DNA of 64,000 nucleotides from Alcaligenaceae bacterium CGII-47 (GTDB taxonomy: Bacteria > Pseudomonadota > Gammaproteobacteria > Burkholderiales > Burkholderiaceae_B): positions 61,870-125,869 of the forward strand of contig JAHTBO010000007.1 of NCBI GenBank assembly GCA_019166125.1, in the 5' to 3' direction. This document shows positions 8,358 through 19,451 of this stretch, in pieces. Positions within the stretch are counted from its first letter, which is position 1. Every line of letters starts with the position of its first letter. The position numbers and the translations under genes are program-made. The notes under the pieces were generated by a model. It saw only the letters and a list, made by a program, of their open reading frames with translations, was not told where the DNA came from and ran no database searches.

Positions 8358-10430
8358 TTACCCACCCAAACGCGCCATAAGATGCTGATGCAGGTTCATC
8401 GGCGCACGGCGATTTTTCGCACGCACATACCGACCATCAGGCAACACCTGCCACGCAAGCTGATTATCATGAAGCGCGAACGTAAACGCCTCATCGATCA
8501 CACGCCGCTTGAGTTTTTTGTCGAGCACCGGAAAGCCCAGCTCAACACGGCGGAAGAAATTTCTATCCATCCAATCGGCCGAAGATAAATACACCGCCTC
8601 TAGACCTTCTTGGTAAAAATAGAATACGCGGGAATGCTCTAGGAATCGCCCAATAATCGAACGCACACGGATATTTTCGGACTGCCCCGGTACGCCAGGC
8701 TGCAGCGCACAAGCGCCACGCACAATCAGATCAATCCGCACCCCGGCGCGGCTCGCCTCGTACAGCGCCTGGATCGTACCAGGCTCCTGGAGAGCGTTCA
8801 TTTTCGCCATAATACGCGCACGCTTGCCCGCACGGGCATTTTCGGTCTCGCCCCAGATCAAGGCCTGAATGGTCTCATGCAAGGTAAAGGGGGATTGCAA
8901 TAGCAGCTTAAGGGCGCGCCGTGCGCCTAATCCCGTTAGTAACGAGAAAATCTGATCCATATCCTCACACATCTGCTGATTCGCCGTGAGCAGGCCAAAA
9001 TCGGTATAGACGCGTGCCGTACGTGGATGATAGTTACCTGTGCCCAGGTGTCCATAACGTCGTATGCGCCCGTCCTCGCGGCGCAGAACCAATGCCATTT
9101 TGGCATGTGTTTTATGGCCAACCACCCCGTAACTTACGTGCGCGCCAACCTCCTCGAGGCGCGCTGCCCAGTTGATATTGGTCTGCTCATCAAAGCGTGC
9201 CATCAGCTCGACGACGACCGTCACCTCTTTACCGGCACGCGCGGCCGAGAGCAGCAGACCCATGAGCTCAGAGTCCTCACCTGTACGATAGATCGTCTGC
9301 TTGATCGCCACCACCAGCGGATCCGTCGCCGCCGCTGTCAGAAACTGCAATACTGGCTGAAACGACTGATAGGGATGATGCAGCAGATGATCGCCCGCTG
9401 TAATAGCCGCAAATAAATCGGCAGGCTTATCCAGATCCCCATCGAACGGCGCTGGTACCTTAGGTCGGTAAACGGGATATTCGAGCTCAGGACGGTTCAC
9501 GCGATTGCACAACTGCATGAGACGAGCGAGATTGACCGGGCCGTTGACACGATACGTATCGGCTTTGCCCAGGCCAAATTCACGTTGTAGGAATACCTCT
9601 AGATCCGGCGGCATGGCGTGCGCGATCTCTAAGCGCACGCTCGCGCCAAAATTACGCTGTGACAGCTCGCCCTGAAGCGCTTGGCGCAGGTTAGTGATTT
9701 CTTCTTCGTCTACAAACAAATCGCTATTACGCGTTACCCGCCACTGGTAACAGCCCTGCACATCCATGCCCGGAAATAGCTCCCCGACAAAGGCACTGAT
9801 CAAAGTTGTGAGCAGCATAAAGCCGTCTGGAATACCGGCGATACCCTCAGGAACCTTGATCATTCTGGGCAAGGCCCGAGGTGCCTGAACAATCGCAATA
9901 TTTCCCTCACGACCAAACGCGTCCTGTCCTGTCAAGGCGACAATGAAATTCAGGCTTTTGTTATAGACGCGCGGGAAAGGGTGCGCCGGATCCAGCCCAA
10001 TTGGCGTGAGCATAGGGATCACATCGCGATGAAATAGCTCGTAAGCCCAGCTACGCTGTGTCTCATTCCAGCTCGATGCATACAATAGGCCGACCCCCAC
10101 TGCGAGCAATTGCGGCATGACCTCGGCCGTCAAAAGGCGGTTCTCGCGCTCGACCAACAGGTGCGCAGCACGCTGGACACGCTCAAATGCTTCCTCGGGG
10201 CTCAGGCCATCCACCCCGATCAAGCCAGGCGTCTGGCGTTGCTGCTCTTTGAGGCTTGCAATACGAATTTCAAAGAACTCATCCAGGTTGGAACTAACGA
10301 TACACAGATAGCGCAGACGCTCGAGCAAAGGCGTGTCTGCCCGCTCAGCCATAGACAAAACACGCTCATTGAATTTCAAGATCGATAATTCCCGGTTCAA
10401 CAACGCCGGTGCCTCCACACTCGCCTCCAT
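8358..10430 (-). CDS. ppk: Polyphosphate kinase PPK1
   Basis: A 690-residue PPK1, which reversibly polymerises the ATP gamma-phosphate into polyphosphate. The N-terminal domain reads LNRELSILKFNERVL and SSNLDEFFEIR. The autophosphorylated histidine lies near residue 442 in GHKTHAKM, and the second active-site histidine is in YGHLGTGNYHPRTARVYTD. The C-terminal RSIIGRFLEHSRVFYF is also typical. It is transcribed toward pstS, with the Pho box of pstS just past its stop, and is divergent from ppx across a 69-base gap. Confidence 0.97.
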   Translation of the reverse strand: MEASVEAPALLNRELSILKFNERVLSMAERADTPLLERLRYLCIVSSNLDEFFEIRIASLKEQQRQTPGLIGVDGLSPEEAFERVQRAAHLLVERENRLLTAEVMPQLLAVGVGLLYASSWNETQRSWAYELFHRDVIPMLTPIGLDPAHPFPRVYNKSLNFIVALTGQDAFGREGNIAIVQAPRALPRMIKVPEGIAGIPDGFMLLTTLISAFVGELFPGMDVQGCYQWRVTRNSDLFVDEEEITNLRQALQGELSQRNFGASVRLEIAHAMPPDLEVFLQREFGLGKADTYRVNGPVNLARLMQLCNRVNRPELEYPVYRPKVPAPFDGDLDKPADLFAAITAGDHLLHHPYQSFQPVLQFLTAAATDPLVVAIKQTIYRTGEDSELMGLLLSAARAGKEVTVVVELMARFDEQTNINWAARLEEVGAHVSYGVVGHKTHAKMALVLRREDGRIRRYGHLGTGNYHPRTARVYTDFGLLTANQQMCEDMDQIFSLLTGLGARRALKLLLQSPFTLHETIQALIWGETENARAGKRARIMAKMNALQEPGTIQALYEASRAGVRIDLIVRGACALQPGVPGQSENIRVRSIIGRFLEHSRVFYFYQEGLEAVYLSSADWMDRNFFRRVELGFPVLDKKLKRRVIDEAFTFALHDNQLAWQVLPDGRYVRAKNRRAPMNLHQHLMARLGG

Positions 10431-10464
10431 GCCTCACCCACAGTAAAAGGTTTTAACCGACTAC

Positions 10465-10470
10465 TATAAT
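10465..10470 (+). promoter_or_regulatory. -10 box for ppx
   Basis: A consensus TATAAT lies 29 bases before the ppx start in the 69-base ppk/ppx divergent gap. The hexamer 17 bases upstream is a poor -35, so the promoter may need an activator or be weak. Confidence 0.5.
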
Positions 10471-10499
10471 CGCACAGTATTGCACTCTCGGGCACATCC

Positions 10500-11993
10500 A
10501 TGGATTACCATCTTGCGGCCATCGATCTGGGCTCAAACAGCTTTCGACTATCAATCGGACGTGTCGTCCAGCAACACGGCACAGCACAGATTTATGCCGT
10601 TGACAAATTACGTGAATCCGTCCGCCTCGCTGACGGATTGAATGATGAAAAACACATCAGCCAAGAAGCGATCGATCGCGCCATCACGGCACTGAAGCGT
10701 TTTGGCGAGCGCCTGACTGGATTCCACCCCAACAGCGTACGCGCGGTTGCGACCAACGCCTTCAGGATTGCCCGAAATGCCCAAGACATCTTGCCTCTGG
10801 CCGAAGCCGCTCTGGGTTTTCCAATCGAAATCATCTCAGGCCAAGAAGAAGCCCGACTGATTTTCTCTGGCGTCGCCAACGAATTGCCACCTTCAGAGGA
10901 TCGGCGCCTGGTCATCGATATTGGCGGTGGCTCGACCGAGTTCATCATTGGACGTGGGTTTAAACCTATCCATATGGCATCCCTTTATATCGGTTGCACC
11001 AGCTTCAGCAAGCGATATTTTCCGGACGGAAAAATTACTGATGCCCGAATGCAACAGGCCCAGCTCGCGGCTCGCCACGAGATCGAGGCGATCGCCAAAC
11101 TATTCAAACGCACCGGATGGCAGCAGGCCTATGGCTCATCAGGCACGGCAAAGGGTCTGCTCGCTATTCTGCTCGAAAACAATTTCAGCACCCAAGGCCT
11201 GACATTGGCTGGTCTGGAAAAATTACGCGCAGCGCTCATCGTGGCTGGAAAAGTTCGTCTGCGCGACTGGAAGGGGCTCAAGGCGGACCGTGTACCCGTT
11301 CTGGCGGGTGGCCTGGCCATCATGTTGGCGGCATTTCAAGAGCTCAAGATCCGGCGCATGCAGCCAGGTGACGGGGCGCTACGCACTGGCGTACTCTACG
11401 ATCTGCTGGGCCGCGACGCCAATCACGACAAACGCGACGAAACCGTGCGCCAGTTCATCAAACGTTACCAGATCGATGTGGCGCAAGCCGAGCGCGTCAC
11501 CCAATTGGCGTTGGCGCTGTTTGCCCAGACTGGCCTGGACGACGATCCCGAACATGAAGAGCTCACCCGGGCGCTTGCCTGGGCGGCGAAGCTACATGAG
11601 GCGGGCCTATCCATCGCCCATGCGGATTACCACAAGCACACCGCCTATATTCTCGAGCATGCGGATATGCCTGGATTTTCGCGCGATGACCAGAGCCTAT
11701 TAGCTTTTCTTGCCCTGGGTCACCAGGGTAAGCTGGGCAAGCTACGTAACGCACAGCCCAGTCGTGCTCGCTGGTTGGCTCTGGCGTGTCTGCGCTTGGC
11801 CGTCCTGCTACTGCGCCGACGCGAGGACATCTCGCCGCACCCTTTGCGTCTACACGCCGCATCAGGCACGATTACCATCCACGCCGACCCCGATTGGCTT
11901 GCTCACCACCCTTTAAGCGAATTTTCACTTAAATCCGAACTCGATGTATGGCGCAAGATGAATGTTGGTTTGCGCCTGGACGAGACACTCTGA
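10500..11993 (+). CDS. ppx: Exopolyphosphatase (Ppx/GppA family)
   Basis: A 497-residue enzyme of the ASKHA ATPase fold that releases phosphate from polyphosphate or converts pppGpp to ppGpp. The phosphate-1 motif is AAIDLGSNSFRLSIGRV, the catalytic glutamate lies in ISGQEEARLIFSGV, and phosphate-2 is DIGGGSTEFIIG. The C-terminal HD-like helical domain includes AAKLHEAGLSIAHADYHKHT. Divergent from ppk, so synthesis and breakdown genes share one control region. Confidence 0.94.
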   Translation: MDYHLAAIDLGSNSFRLSIGRVVQQHGTAQIYAVDKLRESVRLADGLNDEKHISQEAIDRAITALKRFGERLTGFHPNSVRAVATNAFRIARNAQDILPLAEAALGFPIEIISGQEEARLIFSGVANELPPSEDRRLVIDIGGGSTEFIIGRGFKPIHMASLYIGCTSFSKRYFPDGKITDARMQQAQLAARHEIEAIAKLFKRTGWQQAYGSSGTAKGLLAILLENNFSTQGLTLAGLEKLRAALIVAGKVRLRDWKGLKADRVPVLAGGLAIMLAAFQELKIRRMQPGDGALRTGVLYDLLGRDANHDKRDETVRQFIKRYQIDVAQAERVTQLALALFAQTGLDDDPEHEELTRALAWAAKLHEAGLSIAHADYHKHTAYILEHADMPGFSRDDQSLLAFLALGHQGKLGKLRNAQPSRARWLALACLRLAVLLLRRREDISPHPLRLHAASGTITIHADPDWLAHHPLSEFSLKSELDVWRKMNVGLRLDETL

Positions 11994-12000
11994 GACCACA

Positions 12001-12015
12001 GCGGGCGATGCCCGC
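12001..12015. terminator. Perfect short hairpin between ppx and glmM
   Basis: GCGGGC (12001-12006), GAT, GCCCGC (12010-12015) sits in the 31-base gap between two convergent genes. There is no T-run on either side, so it may act as a bidirectional roadblock or assist Rho. Confidence 0.4.
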
Positions 12016-12024
12016 CCAGGGCCG

Positions 12025-13368
12025 CTAGGGCGTCAGCTTGACCGCCACCAAGTGGCGCACACCGTCCTCAGCCAACTCAGCCTGCTCGGCCTCGACCATG
12101 AGGCGCAGCTTGGGTTCGGTGCCCGATGCGCGAATCAATACACGCCCGCGTCCTGCGAGGCGTTGCTCCACCTCTTGGGTGGCCTGCTGTAGCCCCGCAT
12201 GTGCACGCCAATCCAAGCCAGGTGCCAGGGGGACATTGACCATTTTTTGCGGATACATATGGAGGTCTGCCACCAGCTCATCCAGACGCGCCGCACCATG
12301 GCGCATCGCCGTGAGCACCTGTAGCGCCGCAATGATCCCGTCGCCTGTCGTATGGCGATCCAGGCACAATAGATGTCCTGAGCTCTCGCCACCGTAGAGC
12401 CAACCATGACGCAGCAAGCCTTCGAGCACATAGCGGTCACCTACATTCGCCCGCTCAAAGGCAATCCCCATGGCTTGCATGCGCTTTTCAAAACCAAAAT
12501 TCGTCATCAAGGTGCCCACCACACCCTGCACTGTCTCGGACTGTGCACGATCACGCACAATGGCATACAACAGCTCGTCACCGTTATACAGACGCCCTTG
12601 AGCATCCACCATTTGCAGGCGGTCCGCATCGCCATCCAGCGCAATACCCAGATCTGCCTGATGCTCATGCATCGCCGCCACCAGGGCTTCAGGGTGCATC
12701 GCGCCCACGCCTTCGTTGATATTGAAGCCATCGGGCTCGCAACCAATGGCGATCACCTCTGCGCCCAGCTCACGGAAGACATGTGGCGCAATATGATAGG
12801 CCGCGCCGTGCGCCGCATCCACCACGATCTTCATTCCAGCAAGATCCAGATCATTGGGGAAGGTGCTCTTGCAAAACTCGATATAGCGTCCTGCGGCATC
12901 ATCGATGCGGCGCGCACGACCCAAATCTGCAGAGCCCGCGCAACCCAAGGGCTCATCCAGAGCGGCTTCGATTGCCGCCTCGGTCTCATCGGGGAGTTTC
13001 ATCCCCTTGGCGGAAAAAAACTTGATGCCGTTATCGTGATGGGGATTGTGCGAAGCGCTGATCACAATACCTGCCGCCAGGCGCCATGCGCGCGTCAGAT
13101 ACGCCACGGCCGGCGTGGGAATCGGCCCAGCCAGCATCACGTCCACCCCGGCGGCTGACAGCCCCGCCTCCAGCGCGGACTCTAGCATATAGCCGGAAAT
13201 GCGCGTGTCCTTGCCAATCACAACGGTCGGGCGTCCTGGACCGCTCATCGTGCGCGTCAGGACACGGCCAGCCGCATAGCCAAGCCGCAGCGCGAACGCC
13301 GCATTGATCACCTCACCGCCCACCACGCCACGCACCCCATCGGTACCGAAATATTTACGCGTGCTCAT
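12025..13368 (-). CDS. glmM: Phosphoglucosamine mutase GlmM
   Basis: A 447-residue mutase converting glucosamine-6-phosphate to glucosamine-1-phosphate for UDP-GlcNAc synthesis. The start [14 protein letters not shown] at 13368 is chosen over an upstream in-frame ATG because it gives the canonical N-terminus. The phosphoserine loop is [19 protein letters not shown], the metal site is [13 protein letters not shown], the sugar loop is GGESSGHLL, and the phosphate-binding end is [13 protein letters not shown]. The start overlaps the folP stop by four bases, indicating translational coupling. Confidence 0.97.
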   Translation of the reverse strand: MSTRKYFGTDGVRGVVGGEVINAAFALRLGYAAGRVLTRTMSGPGRPTVVIGKDTRISGYMLESALEAGLSAAGVDVMLAGPIPTPAVAYLTRAWRLAAGIVISASHNPHHDNGIKFFSAKGMKLPDETEAAIEAALDEPLGCAGSADLGRARRIDDAAGRYIEFCKSTFPNDLDLAGMKIVVDAAHGAAYHIAPHVFRELGAEVIAIGCEPDGFNINEGVGAMHPEALVAAMHEHQADLGIALDGDADRLQMVDAQGRLYNGDELLYAIVRDRAQSETVQGVVGTLMTNFGFEKRMQAMGIAFERANVGDRYVLEGLLRHGWLYGGESSGHLLCLDRHTTGDGIIAALQVLTAMRHGAARLDELVADLHMYPQKMVNVPLAPGLDWRAHAGLQQATQEVEQRLAGRGRVLIRASGTEPKLRLMVEAEQAELAEDGVRHLVAVKLTP

Positions 13369-14207
13369 GCACGAACTCCTTGCTCGATAATTGACCATAT
13401 CTTGAGGGCATCCACCGTGTCTGCCACATCATGGACCCGGATGATCTGCGCGCCGCGCACGACGCCAGCCAAGGCCGCAGCCACACTGCCACCCAGACGC
13501 TGATCGGTCGCACGCCCGGTAATCTTCCCAATCATGGATTTACGTGATACACCCAGTAGAATCGGATAGTCGTCCACCCGCAACGCCTGCAGATCATGCA
13601 GCAAGCGATAATTATGTTCCAGTGTTTTGCCAAAACCAAAGCCCGGGTCCAGCACAATACGCCCAAGCGTTACGCCCCCGCCTCGCAGCGCCTGGGCGCG
13701 ATCCGCCAAAAATGCTTTGACTTCGCTCACGACGTCGCGATACACCGGGTGCGCCTGCATCGTACGCGGCTCGCCTTGCATGTGCATGACACACACGCCA
13801 CATGTCGACGAGGCCGCTACGGCCTTGACGGCACCGTCCGCCCGAAAACCATTGATGTCGTTAATCATGTCAGCCCCTGCAGCGAGCACTGTCGCCATGA
13901 CAGCAGGTTTGCATGTATCGATGGAAATCGGTACACCCCAGTCCTTCACGCCTTCGAGCACAGGCATAATACGTGCCAATTCCTCGTCGGCACTGACTGC
14001 CTGCGCACCGGGTCGGGTTGACTCGCCGCCGATATCCAGAATGTCAGCACCCTGCGTTACCAAGCGGCGTGCGTGCTCGATGGCCTCACGTGCACCGAAA
14101 TGTTGCGCACCATCGGAAAAGGAGTCTGGCGTGACATTCACGATCCCCATCACTAATGGGCGCTCAAGCGATAGCTTGAAACGCCCACAAGTTAGGACTG
14201 CACTCAT
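13365..14207 (-). CDS. folP: Dihydropteroate synthase FolP
   Basis: A 280-residue TIM-barrel enzyme joining p-aminobenzoate to the pterin pyrophosphate in folate synthesis; the target of sulfonamides. Motifs: [43 protein letters not shown], and the C-terminal [13 protein letters not shown]. It sits between ftsH and glmM as in many proteobacteria, 17 bases after ftsH. Confidence 0.97.
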   Translation of the reverse strand: MSAVLTCGRFKLSLERPLVMGIVNVTPDSFSDGAQHFGAREAIEHARRLVTQGADILDIGGESTRPGAQAVSADEELARIMPVLEGVKDWGVPISIDTCKPAVMATVLAAGADMINDINGFRADGAVKAVAASSTCGVCVMHMQGEPRTMQAHPVYRDVVSEVKAFLADRAQALRGGGVTLGRIVLDPGFGFGKTLEHNYRLLHDLQALRVDDYPILLGVSRKSMIGKITGRATDQRLGGSVAAALAGVVRGAQIIRVHDVADTVDALKIWSIIEQGVRA

Positions 14208-14224
14208 TGATTCAGCAGAAAAGA

Positions 14225-16132
14225 TTAAATAGGGGTTGTGGCGGTATCGCCGCCTTGGTCACCCGCCGAAGGGGCCTGCCCAGCCGAGGGTGGCGGCGTC
14301 GAACTATCATTGGTCGGAGCGGGAGGCTCGGGCGCACGCGGCGGACGGCCTTCAATAATATCCTCGATCTGCTTGGCGTCAATGGTCTCCCATTCGAGCA
14401 AGGCATTCGCCATGGCGTGCATTTTTTCCTGATTGGCCTCAATCAGACGCCGCGCCACTGCATATTGCTCGTCGATGATCTTGCGGATCTCATGGTCGAC
14501 CTTTTGCATGGTCGCCTCGGACATATGCGTCGTCTGGGTCACACTACGGCCCAGGAACACCTCACCCTCATTTTCCGCATAAACGACCGGACCGAGGGAA
14601 TCCGTCATCCCATATCGCGTCACCATATCGCGAGCGATCGCCGTCGCACGCTCAAAGTCATTGGACGCACCCGTGGTCATCTGATTCATGAAAATCTCTT
14701 CGGCGATCCGCCCACCAAACAACACCGCGATCATATTGAGCAGACGTTCTTTATCCATGCTGTAGCGATCGCCATCGGGCAACTGCATCGTCACACCCAG
14801 GGCACGGCCACGCGGAATAATTGTGACTTTGTGAACAGGATCAGTTTTCGGAAGCAGGCGCGCGACCAGCGCGTGACCCGACTCGTGATAGGCAGTGTTG
14901 CGACGCTCTTCCTCGGGCATGATCACTGAACGACGCTCGGCGCCCATGATGATCTTGTCCTTGGCCTTTTCGAGGTCAGCCATATCAACAGTGCGCCCGT
15001 TACGCCGTGCAGCAAACAAAGCCGCCTCATTGATGAGATTAGCCAAATCCGCGCCAGAGAAGCCCGGCGTGCCACGCGCCAGTACATTAGGATCGACGTT
15101 AGTCGAAATAGGGACCTTGCGCATGTGGACCTTGAGGATCTGCTCGCGCCCGCGTATATCAGGCAAGGACACCACCACCTGGCGGTCAAAGCGCCCGGGA
15201 CGCAACAAAGCGGGATCCAGCACATCAGGGCGGTTGGTCGCAGCCACCACCAGGACACCCACACCGGTCTCGAACCCGTCCATCTCAACGAGCAGTTGAT
15301 TCAGCGTTTGCTCGCGTTCGTCGTTCCCCCCGCCCAGGCCTGCACCACGCTGACGGCCGACCGCGTCGATTTCGTCGATAAAGATAATGCAAGGCGATTG
15401 CTTTTTGGCGTTCTCGAACATGTCACGCACGCGAGCCGCGCCCACGCCAACGAACATTTCAACGAAATCCGAACCTGAAATACTGAAAAAGGGAACCTTG
15501 GCCTCGCCTGCAATGGCCTTGGCGAGCAAGGTTTTGCCGGTACCCGGAGGGCCGACCATCAGCACGCCACGCGGAATCCGTCCACCCAAGCGCTGGAATT
15601 TAGTCGGGTCGCGTAGAAAATCGACCATCTCCTGGACATCTTCCTTGGCTTCGTCACACCCGGCAACGTCGGCGAAGGTGATGGTGTTGTTGTTTTCGTC
15701 GAGCATACGCGCACGCGACTTACCAAAGCTAAACGCCCCGCCCTTGCCGCCGCCTTGCATCTGACGCATGAAAAATATCCACACGCCGATCAACAAAAGC
15801 ATCGGGAACCATGAGATGAACAGGCTGGTGAGGAAAGAAGGTTCCTCGCGAGCCTTACCAGAGACCTGAACGCCGGACTTAACCAGCTCGGGCACCATCC
15901 ACAAGTCACCTGGTGAGGTCAGACTATAGGTGCGACCGGACTCGGGCGTGACATAAATCGTATCGCCCTGGATATCGACCTTATCGATGCGTCCGGCACG
16001 GGCATCGGTCATGAACTGCGTGTAGCTGACTGTGTCGGCGCTAACCGGGCGCCCATCGAACTGCTTAAACACAGTGAAGAGCACGAGCGCAATCACCATC
16101 CAGACTGCAACCTTGGAAAACGAGTTATTCAA
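14225..16132 (-). CDS. ftsH: ATP-dependent zinc metalloprotease FtsH
   Basis: A 635-residue membrane-bound AAA+ protease that degrades unstable cytosolic and membrane proteins. There are two N-terminal membrane segments (about residues 7-23 and 100-125) around a periplasmic domain. Walker A is [16 protein letters not shown] near residue 195, Walker B is [12 protein letters not shown], the SRH segment is [17 protein letters not shown], and the zinc site is HESGH near residue 416. The C-terminal tail is rich in Pro, Ala and Thr. It lies downstream of rlmE on the same strand. Confidence 0.98.
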   Translation of the reverse strand: MNNSFSKVAVWMVIALVLFTVFKQFDGRPVSADTVSYTQFMTDARAGRIDKVDIQGDTIYVTPESGRTYSLTSPGDLWMVPELVKSGVQVSGKAREEPSFLTSLFISWFPMLLLIGVWIFFMRQMQGGGKGGAFSFGKSRARMLDENNNTITFADVAGCDEAKEDVQEMVDFLRDPTKFQRLGGRIPRGVLMVGPPGTGKTLLAKAIAGEAKVPFFSISGSDFVEMFVGVGAARVRDMFENAKKQSPCIIFIDEIDAVGRQRGAGLGGGNDEREQTLNQLLVEMDGFETGVGVLVVAATNRPDVLDPALLRPGRFDRQVVVSLPDIRGREQILKVHMRKVPISTNVDPNVLARGTPGFSGADLANLINEAALFAARRNGRTVDMADLEKAKDKIIMGAERRSVIMPEEERRNTAYHESGHALVARLLPKTDPVHKVTIIPRGRALGVTMQLPDGDRYSMDKERLLNMIAVLFGGRIAEEIFMNQMTTGASNDFERATAIARDMVTRYGMTDSLGPVVYAENEGEVFLGRSVTQTTHMSEATMQKVDHEIRKIIDEQYAVARRLIEANQEKMHAMANALLEWETIDAKQIEDIIEGRPPRAPEPPAPTNDSSTPPPSAGQAPSAGDQGGDTATTPI

Positions 16133-16247
16133 AGCAAATCTCCTGCGTATGTGCCGTCGTCTGCCAATTGTGCGCGATTACAACAAGCTGACAAATTCGT
16201 CAATCTTTCATTCTACCTGAATCTGTCCAACTTACTGGGTCGGCATA

Positions 16248-16892
16248 TCAGGGCTGTGTGGGTTTGATCCCACGCGCCACGAGAAATGTCTCGGAGGATT
16301 TATCCCGCGACGCCTTAGGCTTACGTTCGACCACCCGTACAAAGTGGCGTTTGAACATCTCTACGATCTGCGAAAAACCGCTGCCGTGAAAAGCTTTGAC
16401 GATCAGTGCACCATCTGGCTTAAGATGCGTAAGAGAAAACTCCATCGCTAACTCACATACATGCGCAATACGCGCAGAGTCCGCTGAGGCTACTCCTGTT
16501 AAATTGGGGGCCATATCTGAAATAACAAGGTCAACCGACCGCCCTGCCAGGCGTGCGTGCAAATCAGCCAGTACGGCGTCCTCACGAAAATCGCCCAGGA
16601 TGAACTCTACCTCGGCAACGGGCTCCATAGGCAGCATATCAAGTGCGATCACACGCCCGTCTATCACGCCCCCCGCACCGACCAGACGCTCTCGGACCAC
16701 CTGCGACCAACTGCCGGGGGTCGAGCCCAGATCCACCACAACATTACCCGCGCGCAGCAAGCGCTCTGTATCCAAAATCTCGATCAACTTGAAGGCCGCG
16801 CGTGCGCGATACCCTTTTTGTTGCGCCATTTTGACGTATGGATCGTTTATATGTTGCTGAACCCAGGCTTTTGAGAATTTTTTCTTAGCCAT
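16248..16892 (-). CDS. rlmE: 23S rRNA (uridine2552-2'-O)-methyltransferase RlmE
   Basis: A 214-residue SAM-dependent methyltransferase (FtsJ/RrmJ) that methylates U2552 of 23S rRNA in the 50S subunit. The SAM loop is [15 protein letters not shown], the catalytic aspartate lies in [14 protein letters not shown], and a catalytic lysine is in [14 protein letters not shown]-terminal [20 protein letters not shown] is typical. Divergent from yhbY with only 17 bases between start codons, so the two promoters overlap the opposite genes. Confidence 0.96.
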   Translation of the reverse strand: MAKKKFSKAWVQQHINDPYVKMAQQKGYRARAAFKLIEILDTERLLRAGNVVVDLGSTPGSWSQVVRERLVGAGGVIDGRVIALDMLPMEPVAEVEFILGDFREDAVLADLHARLAGRSVDLVISDMAPNLTGVASADSARIAHVCELAMEFSLTHLKPDGALIVKAFHGSGFSQIVEMFKRHFVRVVERKPKASRDKSSETFLVARGIKPTQP

Positions 16893-16909
16893 TCCCGTAC
16901 AATTCCATT

Positions 16910-17455
16910 ATGTCCAAACTTGAACTGACTTCCCAAGAGCGTAGCGCTCTACGCGCTGCGGCCCACCCCCTGCATCCGATCGTGCTGATCGGCGACCGTG
17001 GCCTCACTGAATCTGTCCTAAGCGAAATTGACCGCAGCCTGGACGCCCACGAATTGATCAAGGTCCGCGTCTCGGGCGCCGAACGCGAGGCACGCGAAGC
17101 GATGCTGGCGACGATCTGCGAGACCTTGTCTTGTGCCGCAGTGCATCATCTGGGCAAAACGCTGATTATCTACCGCCCTGACCTGATAGCGCAACAGACC
17201 CGTACGGATGCGCGTAACGCCACACGAGCATTGCGCAAGCCCTCAGAGCCCTATATTTCAAAAAAACAGGCGGCCCAATCGCGTGACCCCAAGCCTCGTG
17301 ACCCCAAGCCACAAAAATCCGGCTCATCTGCCTCGCAAACACGGCGTAGCGCTGCCCGAAGCGCCCCCACCCATACCATTCCGCGCCGCAGTAGTGGGGC
17401 GGGCAGCGCCCTGTCCCTGCGGGCTGGACGTCGGGGTCGGACTACACGTAGCTGA
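16910..17455 (+). CDS. yhbY: YhbY/CRM-domain RNA-binding protein with basic C-terminal extension
   Basis: Residues 1-95 are a CRM domain associated with pre-50S ribosomes ([39 protein letters not shown], and a GKTLIIYR end). The protein is 181 residues while YhbY is usually about 97. The extra 85 residues are rich in Lys, Arg, Ser and Pro, low in complexity and probably disordered, with a short repeat ([10 protein letters not shown]). The gene ends inside the convergent greA gene (14-base overlap). The tail may enhance RNA binding, which is inference. Confidence 0.88.
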   Translation: MSKLELTSQERSALRAAAHPLHPIVLIGDRGLTESVLSEIDRSLDAHELIKVRVSGAEREAREAMLATICETLSCAAVHHLGKTLIIYRPDLIAQQTRTDARNATRALRKPSEPYISKKQAAQSRDPKPRDPKPQKSGSSASQTRRSAARSAPTHTIPRRSSGAGSALSLRAGRRGRTTRS

Positions 17456-17918
17456 CAGCACAGACCTCATATTCACGTATGCCCGCTGGCGCCCGAACCT
17501 CAACCACATCGCCCTCGCTCTTGCCGATCAGGGCACGCGCCACGGGGCTGGATACAGAGATCATATTCAGGCGGACATCCGCCTCTAGATCCCCAACGAT
17601 TTGATAGGTCAGGCGTTCGCCTGACTCTAGATCCTCGATCTCGACGGTGGCGCCAAATACGGCTTGCCCCTGAACCTCGAGTTCGGCAGGATCAATGATC
17701 TGGGCGTTGGATAACGACCCTTCGAGGTCACGGATACGGGCCTCGACGAAAGCCTGACGCTCACGAGCGGCATCATATTCGGCATTCTCGGACAAATCAC
17801 CCTGCGCCCGCGCCTCGGCGATGGCATTGATGATCTCGGGACGTTCAACGGTCTTGAGGCGTTTCAGTTCGGCTTGCAAACGCTCTGCGCCGCGAGCTGT
17901 CAAAGGGATCGCAGACAT
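17442..17918 (-). CDS. greA: Transcription elongation factor GreA
   Basis: A 158-residue GreA that rescues backtracked RNA polymerase by stimulating transcript cleavage. The start [14 protein letters not shown] at 17918 matches the family; the upstream in-frame extension to 17975 is not typical. The coiled-coil tip carries the acidic pair in [13 protein letters not shown], and the C-terminal FKBP-like domain ends [15 protein letters not shown]. It follows the carAB and permease genes after a hairpin and probably has its own promoter. Confidence 0.96.
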   Translation of the reverse strand: MSAIPLTARGAERLQAELKRLKTVERPEIINAIAEARAQGDLSENAEYDAARERQAFVEARIRDLEGSLSNAQIIDPAELEVQGQAVFGATVEIEDLESGERLTYQIVGDLEADVRLNMISVSSPVARALIGKSEGDVVEVRAPAGIREYEVCAVSYV

Positions 17919-17975
17919 ACTATTTCCTGACTCAAAAGTAAAAAGACGCCCCACGCATTGGAGCGTCCAAGACAA

Positions 17976-18002
17976 ACCCCCGGCCTCACGAGAACCGGGG
18001 GT
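17976..18002 (-). terminator. Strong hairpin downstream of the permease gene
   Basis: ACCCCCGG (17976-17983) and CCGGGGGT (17995-18002) form an eight-pair GC-rich stem in the gap between the NCS2 permease and greA, followed on the minus strand by TTTGTC. It likely ends the carAB-permease transcript, though its short T-run means partial read-through into greA is possible. Confidence 0.65.
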
Positions 18003-18064
18003 GTTGTGTCTATTGTGGTCAAAACGCCGGCAAAAAGCAAGTGCCCGTTGCCTAAGGGGTATCC

Positions 18065-19429
18065 CTATTTGAACACGTCGGCCTCTGCAGGCAAGCCATC
18101 GAGCGGGTTGCCAGAGCTTGGGCTGGGCGAACGCAGTATCGCATAAAGAATAATCGCGCCAAAAGTCGCGGTGCCGATTCCATCGAGCTTGAATGAGCCC
18201 ATCTCGATCGAGAAATTACCCGCACCAAGAATCAGCGTCACTGCCGCCACAATGAGATTACGGTTATCGCTGAAATCAACCTGATTGACCACCCATATCC
18301 GTGCGCCGGCAATCGTGATCAGACCAAATACCACCACCGACATCCCCCCTAGAACCGGTGCCGGAATCGCCTGAATCACCGCGCCAAACTTAGGCGAAAA
18401 GCCCAACAGGATCGCAATCACCCCGGCAATGACGAACACCAAGGTCGAGTAGATACGGGTCACCGTCATCACCCCGATGTTCTCGGCATACGTGGTCACG
18501 CCTGTACCGCCAACCGCCCCCGAGAGCATCGTCGCCACACCATCACCGACAAACGCCCGACCCAGATAGACATCCAGATTCTGGCCGGTCATGGCACTTA
18601 CCGCCTTAATGTGGCCCAGGTTTTCAGCGACCAGAATAATGGCGACCGGCGCAATAATGCTAATCGCCCCGACCTGAAATACCGGAGCGGTAAATGTCGG
18701 CAGCCCAAGCCACGGCGCCGCCACGATCGCAGAGAAATCGATCGCCAGACCCCAACCCAGACCATTGGCAAGCACGCCATAGATCAGACAGGCCAGCAGC
18801 AGCCCAATGAGGATTAGCAGGCGCTGCACCATGCCGCGCGTGTAGACGGCCACGCCCCCCACACACAGGATGGTCATCAGCGCCATTGCGGCATCGAACG
18901 TCGAGCCGCCCATGGCCCCTTTGGCAGCAATCGGCGCAAGGTTCAGACCGATCACCGCAACCACGGCGCCGGTCACGACCGGTGGCATCCAGGCATCAAT
19001 CCAGTCTGCGCCATCACCCGATCGGGCATTTAGCCACCAGGTCAAAAGCCCGATCAGCATGTAGATAAAACCGCACACGATAATTGCGCCCAGCGCCACA
19101 CCAATATTCAGATTCGGGCCACTGCCCGCATAGCCGGTCACCGCAATGACGCCTCCGATAAAGGCAAAACTGGAACCCAGATAACTGGGTACCCGTCCAC
19201 CGACAAAGAGGAAAAATATCAGGGTGCCGATCCCCGACATAAGGATGGCGGTATTGGGATCAAAGCCCATGATGAGCGGGGCAAGAATGGTGGAGCCGAA
19301 CATGGCTACCACGTGCTGTGCCCCCATGGCTGTCATCTGCGGCCAGGGCATGAGCTCATCGGGTTGCACGACCGCACCATCGGCGAGGCCCTGGACGCGA
19401 CGCCAGCGTGGGAAATAGGAATTGGTCAT
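18065..19429 (-). CDS. uraA: NCS2 family uracil/xanthine permease
   Basis: A 454-residue nucleobase:cation symporter-2 with about 12-14 membrane segments. [20 protein letters not shown] opens TM1 and [16 protein letters not shown] is the substrate-site glutamate segment; [15 protein letters not shown] is the classic NCS2 motif. The start MTNSYFPRW at 19429, 22 bases after carB, is chosen over a non-homologous upstream extension. Position behind carAB suggests import of uracil, but xanthine or another base cannot be excluded. Confidence 0.85.
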   Translation of the reverse strand: MTNSYFPRWRRVQGLADGAVVQPDELMPWPQMTAMGAQHVVAMFGSTILAPLIMGFDPNTAILMSGIGTLIFFLFVGGRVPSYLGSSFAFIGGVIAVTGYAGSGPNLNIGVALGAIIVCGFIYMLIGLLTWWLNARSGDGADWIDAWMPPVVTGAVVAVIGLNLAPIAAKGAMGGSTFDAAMALMTILCVGGVAVYTRGMVQRLLILIGLLLACLIYGVLANGLGWGLAIDFSAIVAAPWLGLPTFTAPVFQVGAISIIAPVAIILVAENLGHIKAVSAMTGQNLDVYLGRAFVGDGVATMLSGAVGGTGVTTYAENIGVMTVTRIYSTLVFVIAGVIAILLGFSPKFGAVIQAIPAPVLGGMSVVVFGLITIAGARIWVVNQVDFSDNRNLIVAAVTLILGAGNFSIEMGSFKLDGIGTATFGAIILYAILRSPSPSSGNPLDGLPAEADVFK

Positions 19430-19451
19430 GGAATGGGCCCCGTCGATGAAG

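Noticed and set aside
12406..13158. 250-codon frame opposite glmM
   Set aside because: Antisense to a gene with all catalytic motifs; no start signal or recognisable domain.
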